Assembly (NCBI GenBank): GCA_015067715.1
Contig: SVLY01000003.1
Span: 1 to 64,000 of the forward strand
DNA: 64,000 nucleotides
Source: Oscillospiraceae bacterium
GTDB taxonomy: Bacteria > Bacillota > Clostridia > Oscillospirales > QAMX01
Reading direction: 5' to 3'
This document shows, piece by piece, positions 63,983 to 64,000 of the stretch. The position numbers and the translations under genes were made by a program. Within the stretch, counting starts at the first letter, position 1, and each line of letters opens with the position of its first letter. Below the pieces are notes generated by a model that saw nothing but the letters and a program-made list of their open reading frames with translations, was not told where the DNA came from and ran no database searches.

Positions 63983-64000
63983 GCGTGGGGCGTTTGGATA

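Overview
The window is a high-GC chromosomal segment. Gene content (spoIID-like genes, whiA, L28, archaeal/fungal-type asd, tilS-hpt-ftsH order) and the style of the intergenic repeats suggest an uncultured Clostridia/Oscillospiraceae-like gut Firmicute; this taxonomy is inference. I support about 47 CDSs. About 0-11.6 kb is a glycan-degradation region: two GH38-type alpha-mannosidases, GH92, tandem GH16 genes, an Asp-box sialidase-like protein and a divergent AraC regulator. About 11.7-29 kb holds a Nif3-like gene, a lipoprotein, queA, a SpoIID-like gene, asd-dapA-dapB, rpmB, a TIM-barrel epimerase, tandem Asp-box sialidase-like genes, pnp and rpsO. About 29-50 kb is housekeeping: an ABC exporter pair, a YggS-like gene, PBP1A, murB-whiA-dnaE, dnaB, tilS-hpt-ftsH, an RluA-type synthase and a DUF2079 protein. 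About 51-64 kb has three tandem paralogous membrane proteins, a divergent glycyl-radical enzyme, GH78, two paralogous nucleotidyltransferases, an oxidoreductase, a second SpoIID-like gene and galE. The most unusual content is non-coding. (1) Six copies of a modular 'hairpin-chain' element: short unique hairpins separated by a GTGAAAT/GTGATATT-type spacer. Two copies, between convergent genes, also carry a conserved RNA-like domain with compensatory changes and are bracketed by long terminator-like inverted arms. (2) An unassigned ~140-nt ncRNA candidate with its own promoter and terminator at 26174-26315. (3) Mosaic palindrome-rich repeat islands, including a 22-bp perfect palindrome whose 3-nt loop is reverse-complemented between two copies. 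(4) A glycyl-radical enzyme with an atypical GCNQ motif in place of GCVE and no activase nearby. No CRISPR array, tRNA, rRNA, prophage or transposase gene was recognised.
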